Shown here: positions 25,576 to 34,821 of the stretch, in pieces | Layout: each line of letters opens with the position of its first letter | Position numbering within the stretch: the first letter of the stretch is position 1 | NCBI RefSeq assembly: GCF_018069895.1 | Contig: NZ_JAGQDH010000008.1 | Location: 62,001 to 126,000 of the forward strand | Direction: 5' to 3' | DNA length: 64,000 nt | Origin: Roseovarius autotrophicus | GTDB taxonomy: Bacteria; Pseudomonadota; Alphaproteobacteria; Rhodobacterales; Rhodobacteraceae | The notes under the pieces: model-generated | What the model saw: only the letters and a program-made list of their open reading frames with translations | Told to the model about the DNA's origin: nothing | Database searches by the model: none | Position numbers and translations under genes: made by a program

Positions 25576-26559
25576 CTATTTTTCGTAATGTCCAGCCTCG
25601 TGCCAGCGCCATGCATCCTCGATCATTGCCTGAAGCGTCGAGCGCACGGGCACCCAGCCAAGCTCTGCCCGCGCTCGCGTCGAGCCGGAAACAAGGCGGG
25701 CGCAGTCGCCCGGACGGCGCATCCCCTCGATCACCGGCACGGGCGTGCCGGTCACCGTCTCGGCCGTCTCGATCACCTTGCGCACGGAGAATCCGTGCCC
25801 GGTGCCGAGGTTGAACACGCGGACGCCGTGCCCGTCTTCCAGCCAGCGCAGGCCAAGGATATGCGCCTCCACCAGATCCATCACATGCACATAGTCGCGG
25901 ATGCAGGTGCCGTCAGGGGTGTCGTAATCGGTGCCGAAGATCGTGACCGCGTCGCGCCGCCCGGCGATGGCGTCAAGCACCAGCGGAATGAGATGCGTCT
26001 CGGGTTGGTGAAACTCGCCCACCTCGGCCTCGGGGTCCGCGCCCGCCACGTTGAAATAGCGAAAGATCACATGGCGCAGCCCGTGCGCGGCCCCGAAATC
26101 GCGCAGCATGTCCTCGATCGCGCGTTTCGACTTGCCATAGGCGTTGATCGGGTTCTGCGCGCAGCCCTCATCAAGAAGCACGTTGTCCTGATCGCCATAG
26201 GTGGCACAGGTCGATGAGAACACGAAATCAAGGCACCCCGCCGCCACCGCCGCCTCGATCAGGTTCAGCGATCCCGCCACGTTGTTATGCCAGTAAAGCC
26301 CCGGCGCGCTCATGCTCTCGCCCACCTGGCTCAGCGCGGCGAAATGCATGACCGCCTGTGGCTGGTAGGCGGCAAAGACCTGATCGAGCCGCGCACGGTC
26401 GGTCAGACAGCCCTCCTCGAAGGGGCCGAATTTCACCGCGTCGCGCCAACCGGTGCAGAGATTGTCATAGCTGACAGGTGTATGGCCCGCGCGCGCCAAG
26501 GCCTTGCAGGCGTGGCTGCCGATATAGCCTGCCCCGCCAGTGACCAGAATATTGCCCAC
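25576..26559 (-). CDS. galE: UDP-glucose 4-epimerase GalE
   Basis: An extended short-chain dehydrogenase of 327 residues interconverting UDP-glucose and UDP-galactose with bound NAD. The nucleotide motif GGAGYIGSH is at residues 8-16, the catalytic pair is seen in FSSTCATYGD and YGKSK (Tyr-x3-Lys), and the family signatures FRYFNVAGADP, DYDTPDGTCIRDYVHV and FNLGTGHGFSV follow. I start at GTG 26559, which yields VGNILVTGG directly after a GGGGCGGGT stretch; an upstream ATG would put 23 unnatural residues on the front and run into galU. It sits 20 bp after galU, so one transcript is likely. Confidence 0.9.
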   Translation of the reverse strand: MGNILVTGGAGYIGSHACKALARAGHTPVSYDNLCTGWRDAVKFGPFEEGCLTDRARLDQVFAAYQPQAVMHFAALSQVGESMSAPGLYWHNNVAGSLNLIEAAVAAGCLDFVFSSTCATYGDQDNVLLDEGCAQNPINAYGKSKRAIEDMLRDFGAAHGLRHVIFRYFNVAGADPEAEVGEFHQPETHLIPLVLDAIAGRRDAVTIFGTDYDTPDGTCIRDYVHVMDLVEAHILGLRWLEDGHGVRVFNLGTGHGFSVRKVIETAETVTGTPVPVIEGMRRPGDCARLVSGSTRARAELGWVPVRSTLQAMIEDAWRWHEAGHYEK

Positions 26560-26579
26560 ACCCGCCCCCGTGCCGCGCC

Positions 26580-27473
26580 TTATTGCGCGGCCTTGTCCGC
26601 ATGCACCATGTCGGTGATGTAGTTCCACAGGTCGTCACGCAGGTCGTCGCGCGCCAGCGCAAAGGCCACCGTCGCCTGAAGAAAGCCCGCCTTGGAGCCG
26701 CAGTCGAAACGCTGGCCCTGAAAGCGGTAGCCATAGACCTCCTCGCCATCCTCGCGCGCCGCGTCGATGGCGTCGGTCAACTGGATCTCACCGCCCGCGC
26801 CGGTCTGTTTCCGGTTCAGTTTCTGCAACACCGTGGGCGTCAGGATGTAGCGCCCGATCACCGCAAGGTTCGACGGCGCCGTGCCCGGTTCGGGCTTTTC
26901 CACCATCCCCTTGGTCGAGACGAGACTGCCCATATCGTCCTTGACGTCGAGAATGCCGTAGGATTTGGTCATCGCGTCAGGCACTTCCATCGCCGCAACC
27001 ATGTTGCCGCCGGTTTCCTCGAACGCCTCGACCATCTGTTGCAGGCAGGGTTTTTCGGCGGCGATCACGTCATCGGGCAGGATCACGGCGAAGGGTTCAT
27101 TGGCGATGAAGCGTCGCGCGCACCAGACCGCATGCCCAAGGCCGAGCGGCTTGTGCTGGCGCATATAGGCGATTTCGCCAGAGTCCATGTTGGTGGTCCT
27201 GAGGATGTCGAGCAGGTCATCCTTGCCCTTGCGGCGCAATTCTGCCTCAAGCTGCGGCGCGTTGTCGAAATAATCCTCAAGCGCGCTTTTGCCGCGCGAG
27301 GTGATGAAGATGAATTCCTTGATGCCCGCCGCGCGCGCCTCGTCGATGGCGTATTGCACCAGGGGCCGGTCCACGAGCGTCATGATCTCTTTTGGAACCG
27401 ACTTGGTTGCCGGCAAGAAGCGTGTTCCCAGACCCGCCACAGGAAAAATCGCCTTGGTCACTCGTTTACGCAT
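26580..27473 (-). CDS. galU: UTP-glucose-1-phosphate uridylyltransferase GalU
   Basis: A 297-residue nucleotidyltransferase making UDP-glucose from glucose-1-phosphate and UTP. The N-terminus gives AIFPVAGLGTRFLPATKSVPKE (nucleotide-binding loop, about residues 8-29, quoted in part), then VQYAIDEARAAGI, the standard GalU pattern; GIVDVKDDMG-like text and VEKPEPGTAPS follow. UDP-glucose feeds GalE and envelope glycan synthesis. It heads a minus-strand group galU-galE-glycosyltransferase. The 161 bp upstream, to kdsB, is AT-richer than its surroundings and presumably contains the promoter, but no clear -35/-10 pair was identified. Confidence 0.94.
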   Translation of the reverse strand: MRKRVTKAIFPVAGLGTRFLPATKSVPKEIMTLVDRPLVQYAIDEARAAGIKEFIFITSRGKSALEDYFDNAPQLEAELRRKGKDDLLDILRTTNMDSGEIAYMRQHKPLGLGHAVWCARRFIANEPFAVILPDDVIAAEKPCLQQMVEAFEETGGNMVAAMEVPDAMTKSYGILDVKDDMGSLVSTKGMVEKPEPGTAPSNLAVIGRYILTPTVLQKLNRKQTGAGGEIQLTDAIDAAREDGEEVYGYRFQGQRFDCGSKAGFLQATVAFALARDDLRDDLWNYITDMVHADKAAQ

Positions 27474-27634
27474 ACTTTGCCTCCGACCGCATCAGTTTGC
27501 TCGCACGATATACAACATCGCCAAGCTTTGCACCCGTATAAGGGGAAATCTTGTAATCTTTATGTTCAATCAAGGCCCGGCACGCGGCTAGCGGCTAGAG
27601 GTCGCAAGGCGCGCCCCGTTCCTGTCCGGGCTTT

Positions 27635-28435
27635 TCAGTCCAGTCCCATCTCGCGCATCATCGACTCGATGCGGGGCACGTCCTCGGGGTTGTTCAACTC
27701 CCAGAATTGCCGCCCGCGTGCCTCGACCTCGACGCAGAGAACCGAGCGCCCGTTTTCCAGAAACCGCAACTGCTCCAGCCCCTCGAGCCCTTCGAGCGGC
27801 CCCGGCGTCCAGGTCGGATAGGCGGCCAGCGCGTCGGGGCGATAGGCATAGACTCCGACATGATGAAAAACCGGCGTGGGCGCGTCGTCATCGTAACGCC
27901 GCCCGGTATAGGGGATCACTTCCTTGGAGAAATAGAGCGCGTGACCGCGCCGATCAAACACGGCGGTGGTGCCGCCGACGCGCCCCTCGGTGCGGTCCTG
28001 AAGAAAGCCATTGAGCGCGCGCCCCTCGCAGCGCAGCACGGGTGTGGCCACCTCGGCGGCGGGATCGGCGCGAAGCCCGGCGATGAGATCCTCGATGAAC
28101 CAGGGCGGGGTCAGCGGCGCGTCGCCCTGAAGGTTGACCACGATCTCATGGCCAGCGCCAAACGCGGCATGGGCCTCGGCGCAGCGTTCGGTGCCGTTGG
28201 CACAGGTCTCGGAGGTCATCACCACCTCGGCGCCGAATGCCTCGGCCGCGTCGCGGATGCGCGCGTCATCGGTCGCAATCACCACGCGATCCACGCCTTT
28301 CACCGCCATCGCCGCGCGCCAGGACCGTTCCACAAGTGAGCGCGCCTGCCCGCTCGCGCCGGTGAGCGGCACCAGCGGCTTGCCCGGATAGCGGGTCGAG
28401 GCATAGCGCGCGGGGATGGCGATGAGGACGGACAT
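27635..28435 (-). CDS. kdsB: KdsB, 3-deoxy-manno-octulosonate cytidylyltransferase
   Basis: A 266-residue enzyme activating Kdo as CMP-Kdo for lipopolysaccharide or capsule. It starts VLIAIPARYASTRYPGKPL (about residues 3-21, given in part), the hallmark nucleotide loop, with IATDDARI, VVNLQGDAPL and FHHVGVYAYR further on. LQGDAP carries the metal-binding aspartate. It lies 5 bp after cysQ on the same strand, so the two are co-transcribed. Some alphaproteobacterial homologues are annotated as related cytidylyltransferases for other 8- or 9-carbon sugars, so the exact sugar is inferred. Confidence 0.9.
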   Translation of the reverse strand: MSVLIAIPARYASTRYPGKPLVPLTGASGQARSLVERSWRAAMAVKGVDRVVIATDDARIRDAAEAFGAEVVMTSETCANGTERCAEAHAAFGAGHEIVVNLQGDAPLTPPWFIEDLIAGLRADPAAEVATPVLRCEGRALNGFLQDRTEGRVGGTTAVFDRRGHALYFSKEVIPYTGRRYDDDAPTPVFHHVGVYAYRPDALAAYPTWTPGPLEGLEGLEQLRFLENGRSVLCVEVEARGRQFWELNNPEDVPRIESMMREMGLD

Positions 28436-28440
28436 GGAAC

Positions 28441-29268
28441 TCAGCCTTCCTTGAGATCGACACCCGGCGCGCAGGCGATGAAGAACGGATTCTCGAACCC
28501 TGGCTTGCCATAGCCAAGCGGTGTCAGGTCATCAAAGCGCAGAACACGTCCGCCGGCCCCCAGCAGGACCGCATGGCCCGCGGCGGTGTCCCATTCCATC
28601 GTCCGGCCAAGGCGCGGATAGAGATCGGCCTCGCCGGTCGCCACGAGGCAGAACTTGAGCGAAGATCCCGCGCTCGTCATGTCCTTGACGGCGTATTTAC
28701 CGATATAGTCGTCTGTCGCCTGATCGCGGTGTGATTTCGAGGCCACCACCATAAGCGCGGCATTGTCCGGCTCGGCCACCCGGATCGGGCGGGTTGCGCC
28801 CGGCGTCCCGGCGTCGAACGGGCCAGTTTCCTCGACCGCGCCACCATCGGGCAGCGTGTAGAACATCCGCCCCTTGGCGGGGGCATAGACGATGCCACGG
28901 GTGGGCTGTCCATCCTCGACCAGGGCGATATTGACGGTGAAATCACCGCGCCGGTTGATGAATTCCTTGGTTCCGTCCAGCGGATCGACGATCAGGAAGG
29001 TGCGCACGCTCTGCCCATGAGAGGCGGCCTGTTCCTCGGTCACCAGCGCCAGATCGGGAAAGGCCGCGCGCAGACCGGCGGAAATCAGGGCGTCGGCGGC
29101 CTCGTCGGCCTCGGTCACGGGGCTTGCGTCGGATTTCACCTTAACGTCGAAATCGTTTGCGTCATAGATTTCCATGATGCGCTCGCCCGCCTCAAGCGCC
29201 AGTTGCCGCATCACCTGTGAAAGCCGTTGATACTCCAAATCGCCGCTCCTTCGCCCGTTTGCCGCCAT
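28441..29268 (-). CDS. cysQ: CysQ, 3'(2'),5'-bisphosphate nucleotidase
   Basis: A 275-residue inositol-monophosphatase-fold enzyme that removes the 3'-phosphate from PAP, the by-product of PAPS use, protecting sulfur assimilation and sulfotransfer. The signature metal motifs are present: VTEEQA (near residue 82), VDPLDGTKEF (about 101-110) and WDTAAGHAVLLGAGG near the C-terminus. A start about 17 residues further in (VMRQLALEAG) is possible, but GGAGCGG stands before the chosen ATG. It is followed by kdsB, and it is divergent from the ABC permease with 104 bp between. Confidence 0.9.
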   Translation of the reverse strand: MAANGRRSGDLEYQRLSQVMRQLALEAGERIMEIYDANDFDVKVKSDASPVTEADEAADALISAGLRAAFPDLALVTEEQAASHGQSVRTFLIVDPLDGTKEFINRRGDFTVNIALVEDGQPTRGIVYAPAKGRMFYTLPDGGAVEETGPFDAGTPGATRPIRVAEPDNAALMVVASKSHRDQATDDYIGKYAVKDMTSAGSSLKFCLVATGEADLYPRLGRTMEWDTAAGHAVLLGAGGRVLRFDDLTPLGYGKPGFENPFFIACAPGVDLKEG

Positions 29269-29372
29269 CTTGCGGCGCTATTGCATGACTCATCCGGGCG
29301 CCCTTATGATACGACAGCGGCGCGACGGCAAGAAACCATTGGACGCAGCCCGGAGGCGTGAGGCGCCAGACC

Positions 29373-30194
29373 ATGTTCAAGACCGCTCGTCCCAGATCTT
29401 CGCTCCAATCCGCGATCTCCATCCTCGAACTCATCTATCACGCGACCGTGCGCAGCATCCGCCAGGGCCATGGCAACGCCTTTGTCGCGCTCGGCATGAA
29501 CATTCTTACTGTGGTGATCATGGTCCTGGCGTTCTACCTGCTGTTCACCGTTCTCGGCCTCAAGGCGGCCAAGCTGCGCGGCGATTTCCTGCTGTTCATG
29601 ATGTCGGGGATCTTCCTCTACATCACCCATATCAAGGCCGTGGGCGCGGTTGCGGGTGCCGAGGGCCCGGCCTCGCCGATGATGCAGCACGCGCCGATGA
29701 ACACGGCGATCTCGATTGCCTCGGCCGCGCTCGGGGCGCTCTACATCCAGGTGCTGTCACTCCTGATCGTGCTCTTCGTCTATCATGTGATCTTCGTGCC
29801 GATCTCGATCTACCAGCCCATCTACGCCTTCGGCATGGTGCTGTTGGCCTGGTTCACGGGTTGCGGTGTGGGGCTTGTGCTTCTGGCGATCCGCCCGTGG
29901 TTTCCCACCTTCGTCAAGTTGTTCACGACGATCTATCAGCGCGCCAACATGATCGCTTCGGGCAAGATGTTCGTGGTCAACGTGCTGCCACCGTTCATGT
30001 ACAACCTGTTTTCCTGGAACCCGCTATTTCACAATATCGACCAGGCGCGTGGCTTTGTTTTCATAAACTATTTCCCGCACAAGACCTCGCTCATGTATCC
30101 GGTTTATGTCGGAATTGCCCTGATCATGCTCGGGCTGATCGGAGAGTTCTACACCCGGCGCCGTGCCTCGCTGTCCTGGGAGGCGCGCCGCTGA
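29373..30194 (+). CDS. ABC-2-type polysaccharide export permease (KpsM-like)
   Basis: A 273-residue inner-membrane protein with six hydrophobic segments and a long amphipathic N-terminus (LIYHATVRSIRQGHGNAFVAL), the layout of KpsM/RkpT permeases that export capsule polysaccharides. The late segment LFSWNPLFHNIDQARGF is typical of this family. No ATPase (KpsT) or other exporter gene is beside it in the window, so its partner lies elsewhere. ATG 29373 was preferred to a GTG at 29358, whose ribosome-binding site would be too close. Neighbours kdsB, galU, galE and a glycosyltransferase support a surface-glycan role. Confidence 0.82.
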   Translation: MFKTARPRSSLQSAISILELIYHATVRSIRQGHGNAFVALGMNILTVVIMVLAFYLLFTVLGLKAAKLRGDFLLFMMSGIFLYITHIKAVGAVAGAEGPASPMMQHAPMNTAISIASAALGALYIQVLSLLIVLFVYHVIFVPISIYQPIYAFGMVLLAWFTGCGVGLVLLAIRPWFPTFVKLFTTIYQRANMIASGKMFVVNVLPPFMYNLFSWNPLFHNIDQARGFVFINYFPHKTSLMYPVYVGIALIMLGLIGEFYTRRRASLSWEARR

Positions 30195-30295
30195 GCGGGC
30201 GTGGTCCGTGGCCCATGGCTTGACAAACCCGGCCAGTGGCGCTGTCTGAATGCAGTCATGTCATATCCGCGCGCGGCAATGTAACATGTGAGTCG

Positions 30296-31066
30296 ATGAA
30301 ACAGCTCCTGTCCAGTCTCCTGGCCCGCCGACGGCTGTCTGGCACCCGCCGGGCCAATATACCGATCCGCCCCGATCAGCCCTTTGTCGCGATTGGCGAT
30401 GTGCACGGGCGTGCCGACCTTCTCCAGACACTCGATTCCTTGATCCAGGCGCAGGCCAGCGGATATCCGGTGGTGTTCCTGGGCGATTATGTGGACCGCG
30501 GCGAACAGAGCCGCGAGGTGATTCAGATGCTCATGGAGGCCGCCGAAAGCGGGCCGGGGCGCGTGACCTGCCTCATGGGAAATCACGAGCGGATGATGCT
30601 CGATGTTCTGGACGAGCCGGGGAAATACACCGCCCGCTGGCTGCGCAATGGCGGTTTGCAGACGCTTGCCAGCTTTGGCGTCAGGCTGCCGCAGGGTGGG
30701 CAGAACGAGGTTGATGCGCTCCTTGACATGCGCGACGCTCTGGCCGAAGCCATGGGCGCGGCGATGATCGGCTGGCTGCGTGCGCGCCCGCTGATCTGGC
30801 AGAGCGGCAATGTCTGGGCAATCCATGCCGGGGCTGATCCCGCGCAGCCGATGGCGGCGCAAGCCGAGGACACGCTTCTCTGGGGTCACCCCGGATTTCG
30901 CAAAAGGCCACGCGCGGATGGGCAATGGGTGATCCACGGCCACACCATCGTCGAGGCACCGCATGTCGCGGGCGGGCGCATTGCCATCGACACCGGGGCC
31001 TATGCCACCGCGCGCCTCACCGCCGCGATCGTGCGTCCCGACGACGTATCGTTCCTCCAGACCTGA
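30296..31066 (+). CDS. Serine/threonine-type metallophosphoesterase
   Basis: A 256-residue calcineurin-like phosphatase. The complete PPP motif series is present: GDVHGRADLL (about residue 33), GDYVDRGEQS, GNHERMML, and late HGHTIV. In bacteria such proteins act as protein phosphatases or as nucleotide hydrolases (ApaH-like); the sequence does not decide which. The ATG at 30296 gives MKQLLSSLLARRR; an upstream start at 30236 would add a poorly formed leader. TTGACA at 30220-30225 could be its -35 box, with no convincing -10. Confidence 0.82.
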   Translation: MKQLLSSLLARRRLSGTRRANIPIRPDQPFVAIGDVHGRADLLQTLDSLIQAQASGYPVVFLGDYVDRGEQSREVIQMLMEAAESGPGRVTCLMGNHERMMLDVLDEPGKYTARWLRNGGLQTLASFGVRLPQGGQNEVDALLDMRDALAEAMGAAMIGWLRARPLIWQSGNVWAIHAGADPAQPMAAQAEDTLLWGHPGFRKRPRADGQWVIHGHTIVEAPHVAGGRIAIDTGAYATARLTAAIVRPDDVSFLQT

Positions 31067-31081
31067 GCGCGGATCGGTAAA

Positions 31082-31100
31082 CCTTGAACTGAATTCAAGG
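31082..31100. repeat. Perfect inverted repeat between convergent genes
   Basis: CCTTGAA and TTCAAGG with a 5-base centre, 16 bp after the phosphatase stop, in a 187-bp gap before the end of the EVE gene. It could form the stem of a transcript end, although no T-tract follows, or be a protein-binding palindrome. No function is claimed. Confidence 0.4.
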
Positions 31101-31253
31101 CATTGCAGAGTTGGCCATGGCCGCGGTTTCAGCTATGCATGATGTGTTCGGGTCAGTATGGCCGGGGCCTTCCAGAGAGAACACGTGTGGTGCGTAGGGA
31201 GCACGTGGGGTGGCGGGGGGTGTCGGCGATGGCGCGGATGCCCCCCGTTTCCG

Positions 31254-31673
31254 TTACGGTCTCAGCCCCGCCAGATCGCAGACAATTCGCCACTCCTCGG
31301 GCGTCACCGGCTGCACCGACAGGCGCGAACTGCGCACCAGCACCATCTCGGCCAGACGCGGATCGGCCTTGATCTCCTCCAGCGTCACCGGGCGTTGCGT
31401 CGCCTCCAGTGCCTTGATATCCACGCATTCCCAACGCGGGTCATCCGCCTTGCTGTCGGGGTGGGCCGGGGCGATCACTTCGACCGTGCCAACCACGGCC
31501 TTTTCGCTTTGGGAATGGTAGAAGAACCCGCGATCCCCCACCGCCATCTCGCGCATGAAGTTGCGCGCCTGATAATTGCGCACGCCGTCCCATTCCTCGC
31601 CCGCCGCCCCCTTTGCCACCTGATCGGCCCAGGACCATGTGGAGGGTTCGGACTTGAACAGCCAGTAGCGCAT
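31254..31673 (-). CDS. EVE-domain protein
   Basis: A 139-residue single-domain protein. RYWLFKSEPSTWSW at the start, WDGVRNYQARNFMREM and GFFYHSQSE are the standard EVE (PUA-like) pocket elements, known from structures to hold modified nucleobases in DNA or RNA. The chosen start shares one base with the stop of the upstream yciI gene (TGATG), so it is translated in series with it. It is the last gene of a coupled tsaD-gpsA-yciI-EVE run. The presence of tsaD (tRNA t6A) in the same run makes an RNA-modification link attractive, but it is unproven. Confidence 0.88.
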   Translation of the reverse strand: MRYWLFKSEPSTWSWADQVAKGAAGEEWDGVRNYQARNFMREMAVGDRGFFYHSQSEKAVVGTVEVIAPAHPDSKADDPRWECVDIKALEATQRPVTLEEIKADPRLAEMVLVRSSRLSVQPVTPEEWRIVCDLAGLRP

Positions 31674-31945
31674 CAGATGACCTTTTTCCACGCGATGAGA
31701 TCGACCGAGGCGAAGAGTCCCGCCTTCGCATAGGGGTCATTGGCCGCCCAGTCGCGCGCGGCGGCCATGTCGGCCACGTCGAGCACGATGAGCGAGCCGG
31801 TCATGCCGCCTTCCTCGTCCAGCAGGGGGCCAGCCTGAGAGACGACGCCGGTCTCTTTGAGATAGGCCAGATGCGCCTCGCGGTTGTCGAGACGGGTTTG
31901 CAGCGCGCCGGGCTTGTCGCGGGCGATAAGGGCAATCAGCATCAT
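31673..31945 (-). CDS. YciI-family protein
   Basis: A 90-residue ferredoxin-fold protein of the YciI family. It begins [18 protein letters not shown] and has the conserved histidine in [12 protein letters not shown] (about residue 24) and the aspartate in [24 protein letters not shown], the residues proposed to form a small active site. The YciI family has no agreed physiological role. It overlaps gpsA by 4 bp upstream and the EVE gene by 1 bp downstream, so it is certainly expressed with both. Confidence 0.87.
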   Translation of the reverse strand: MMLIALIARDKPGALQTRLDNREAHLAYLKETGVVSQAGPLLDEEGGMTGSLIVLDVADMAAARDWAANDPYAKAGLFASVDLIAWKKVI

Positions 31946-32895
31946 TCCTCCTTGAGTGGTCTTGAAAGCAGCATATCCATCGCCTCCGCCACGCGCAATT
32001 CACCCGCCACCAGCGCCGCCACCGCCGCCGTCACCGGCAGATCGAGGTCAAGTGCGCAGGCGCGGGCGAGGGCGGCGCGCGCGGTGGCAGCACCTTCGAC
32101 GGTGATCGCGGGATCGAAGGCCGCGCCGCGTCCGAGGCTTTCGCCATAGCGGTAGTTGCGCGAGAGAGCCGAGGTGCAGGTCAGCGCCAGATCGCCCAGC
32201 CCCGACAGCCCCGCCAGCGTTTCGGGCTGCGCGCCAAGCGCGTGCGCCAGCCGGTTCATCTCGGCAAAGCCGCGCGTCATCAGCGCCGCGCGCGCGCTTT
32301 CTCCCAGCCCCGCGCCCATTACCGCGCCACAGGCGATGGCGATGACGTTCTTGAGCGCGCCACCCAGTTCCGCGCCGATGGTGTCGGTGCTGCGATAGAG
32401 CCTCAGCGTGGGCGTGGTCAGCGCAGCTTGCAGCGCGCGGCCCGTCTGCGCGTCGGCGCACGCGAGCGTCAGCGCCGTCGGCAGGCCGCGCGCGATGTCG
32501 GCGGCAAAGCTAGGGCCGGTGAGAATGGCGGGCACGGCCTCGGCAACGGCGCGCGCGATGAGCGCGGTGGGGCCAAGCCCCGTGGTCAGGTCCATCCCCT
32601 TGCAACAGGCGACAAGCGGGCGGGCAAGGGCGGCGCGATGTGCCTCCAGAAACCCGTTCAAGGTCTGCATCGGCATGGCAAGCAGACAGGGGCCATCCCC
32701 CTCGGGCAGGGCGCCCGAAATGATCGTCACGCCATCGGGCAGGGCGATGCCGGGCAGGCGCCGTGCATTCTCGCGCGCCGCCCTCATCGCGGCGGCGTGG
32801 CCCGCGTCCCGCGCCCAGAGCGTCACCGGCCCGTTTTGTGCCAGCGTCACCGCCAGCGCCGTGCCGAACGCCCCCGCACCGCAAATCAGTGTCAT
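31942..32895 (-). CDS. gpsA: GpsA, glycerol-3-phosphate dehydrogenase [NAD(P)+]
   Basis: A 317-residue cytoplasmic enzyme reducing dihydroxyacetone phosphate to sn-glycerol-3-phosphate for phospholipid synthesis. It shows the Rossmann loop [11 protein letters not shown] (about residues 5-15), [23 protein letters not shown], the catalytic lysine region [14 protein letters not shown] (near residue 180) and [11 protein letters not shown]. Its start overlaps the end of tsaD by 4 bp and its end overlaps yciI by 4 bp. The tsaD-gpsA pairing is common in alphaproteobacteria. Confidence 0.94.
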   Translation of the reverse strand: MTLICGAGAFGTALAVTLAQNGPVTLWARDAGHAAAMRAARENARRLPGIALPDGVTIISGALPEGDGPCLLAMPMQTLNGFLEAHRAALARPLVACCKGMDLTTGLGPTALIARAVAEAVPAILTGPSFAADIARGLPTALTLACADAQTGRALQAALTTPTLRLYRSTDTIGAELGGALKNVIAIACGAVMGAGLGESARAALMTRGFAEMNRLAHALGAQPETLAGLSGLGDLALTCTSALSRNYRYGESLGRGAAFDPAITVEGAATARAALARACALDLDLPVTAAVAALVAGELRVAEAMDMLLSRPLKEE

Positions 32896-33974
32896 GCCTT
32901 GGCCCCCCGCTTGCCGTGGCCCAGCATCGCCGGGCTTGCCGCATCGAGCGGCCAGCGCGGGCGCGCGGCAAGGCCCATGTCATCGCGGTGGCCCGACAGG
33001 TAAAGCTCCGCCCCCGCATAGGCGATCATCGCGGCGTTATCGGTGCAGAGCGCCAGAGGCGGCGCGACAAGGCGCGCGCCCTGCGCCTCGGCCACCGCCA
33101 TCAGCGCCGCGCGGATTGCCCCGTTGGCCGCCACGCCCCCGGCCACGGCAAGCACCGGCGCGCCGGTCGCGGCCAGCGCGCGGCGGGTCTTTTCCGCCAG
33201 CACCTCGCAGACCGCCGCCTGAAATCCCGCGCAAAGGTCGGCCCGGTCCTGCCGGGTGATCCCGCCCTTTTCCGTCACCAGCGCATCGCGCGCCCGCAGC
33301 ACTGCCGTTTTCAGCCCCGAGAAGGACAGATCGCAACCGGGCCGGTCCAACAGCGGGCGTGGCAGGCGAAAGCGGTCCGCGTCACCCGTGCTGGCCGCGC
33401 GCTCCACCTCCGGCCCGCCGGGCTGCGGCAGGCCCAAAAGCCGCGCCACCTTGTCGAACGCCTCGCCCGGCGCGTCGTCGATGGTGCCGCCAAGGCGGGT
33501 GAATGTCTGCGGTCCCGCGACGGTCAGGAACTGGCAATGCCCGCCCGAAACCAGAAGCATCAGATAGGGATAAGCCACGCCATCGGTCAGGCGCGGCGTC
33601 AGCGCGTGCCCCGCAAGGTGGTTGACCCCGATCAGCGGCAGCCCCGCGCCCGCCGCAATGCCCTTGGCGCACATGACACCCGCCAGCACGCCGCCGATGA
33701 GGCCCGGCCCCGCTGTCACCGCCACCGCATCCACCTGCGCAAGGGGGGTGTCGGCCTGCTTCAGCGCTGCGCGCACGGCCAAGTCGATCTTTTCCGCATG
33801 GGCGCGCGCCGCGATCTCGGGCACGACCCCGCCAAAGGCCGCATGAAGCGCGCTCTGCCCCATCACCACCGAGGACAGGATCTCCGGGCCGTTCACCCCG
33901 ATGCGCAGCACCGCCGCGGCGGTGTCGTCGCAACTGCTCTCGATCCCAAGGATGGTCAGCGTCTGGTGCATCAT
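32892..33974 (-). CDS. tsaD: TsaD, tRNA N6-threonylcarbamoyladenosine transferase
   Basis: A 360-residue ASKHA-fold enzyme that moves threonylcarbamoyl onto A37 of ANN-decoding tRNAs. It opens [16 protein letters not shown] (about 5-20), with metal ligands in [10 protein letters not shown], then [28 protein letters not shown] and [12 protein letters not shown], the full TsaD/Kae1 signature. There are two adjacent ATGs; I took the first (33974), the second removing one residue. It is divergent from hemD with 70 bp between the starts, and is the first gene of the coupled tsaD-gpsA-yciI-EVE run. Confidence 0.95.
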   Translation of the reverse strand: MMHQTLTILGIESSCDDTAAAVLRIGVNGPEILSSVVMGQSALHAAFGGVVPEIAARAHAEKIDLAVRAALKQADTPLAQVDAVAVTAGPGLIGGVLAGVMCAKGIAAGAGLPLIGVNHLAGHALTPRLTDGVAYPYLMLLVSGGHCQFLTVAGPQTFTRLGGTIDDAPGEAFDKVARLLGLPQPGGPEVERAASTGDADRFRLPRPLLDRPGCDLSFSGLKTAVLRARDALVTEKGGITRQDRADLCAGFQAAVCEVLAEKTRRALAATGAPVLAVAGGVAANGAIRAALMAVAEAQGARLVAPPLALCTDNAAMIAYAGAELYLSGHRDDMGLAARPRWPLDAASPAMLGHGKRGAKA

Positions 33975-34044
33975 GGCCCGGCATTGCCTGAACGGTGCAA
34001 GGCAGGTAACACCTTGTGAGCCGCCCAACAACCGCCGAGCGCCG

Positions 34045-34773
34045 ATGCCCACGCTTCTCATCACCCGGCCCGAACCCGAGGCCAGCCGCATGGCGCGCGC
34101 CATGCGCGCCGCGTGGCCGGGTGTGAGCGTGATCGTCGCGCCGCTGATGCGCATCGGGTATTGCGGAGCTTTGCCTGCCCTTGCCGGCAAGGAAGTGCTG
34201 ATCTTCAGCTCGCGCCACGGGGTCGAGGGCTTCTGCCGCCTGTCCCCCCGTCGCGACCTGCGCGCGATTGCCGTGGGGGCGGCCACGGCAAAGGCGGCGC
34301 GCGCACATGGCATCGACGCGCGTCCGGCAGGCGGCGATGCGGCCTCGCTTCTGGCGCTGATCGCGCGTGACGGTGTGCAAGGCCCGTTCCTGCATCCGCG
34401 CGGTGCGCATGTCGCCGCCGATATCGCCGGGGCACTGCGCGCACGCGGCTTTGAGGCGGTCGATGTGGTGGTCTATGCGCAGGAGGCGGTGCCCCTCTCC
34501 GAGGCGGCGCGCGCCGCGCTTGACGGGGATGATCCCGTGATCCTGCCACTGATGTCGCCCCGCAGCGGGCGGCTGTTCTTCGCCGAAGCGGGTGATATCC
34601 GCGCGCCACTCTTCATCGCGGCAATGAGCCGCAATGTGGCCGAAACCGTGCTGCCGGGGGCCGCAACCCGACTTATCGTGGCAAAAACCCCTGATATGGC
34701 GTCGCTTTGTGCGGGACTGCACGATCTGGTGAGCCATGCCAAGCGGGTTGAGGGGCGGGAAGGCCCGCAGTAA
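34045..34773 (+). CDS. hemD: HemD, uroporphyrinogen-III synthase
   Basis: A 242-residue enzyme that cyclises hydroxymethylbilane with ring-D inversion; its product is also the starting point of the cob pathway in this window. HemD is poorly conserved, but [16 protein letters not shown] at the start, [46 protein letters not shown] and [11 protein letters not shown] follow the HEM4 pattern. The two downstream genes, a mitofilin homologue and hemY, are its usual alphaproteobacterial neighbours. Start 34045 was preferred to earlier in-frame ATGs that lie opposite the start of tsaD. Confidence 0.88.
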   Translation: MPTLLITRPEPEASRMARAMRAAWPGVSVIVAPLMRIGYCGALPALAGKEVLIFSSRHGVEGFCRLSPRRDLRAIAVGAATAKAARAHGIDARPAGGDAASLLALIARDGVQGPFLHPRGAHVAADIAGALRARGFEAVDVVVYAQEAVPLSEAARAALDGDDPVILPLMSPRSGRLFFAEAGDIRAPLFIAAMSRNVAETVLPGAATRLIVAKTPDMASLCAGLHDLVSHAKRVEGREGPQ

Positions 34774-34821
34774 GGTCTGCCTAACAGGTTGGAGTGACAA
34801 GATTCGAAAGGCTGGCGCGCC

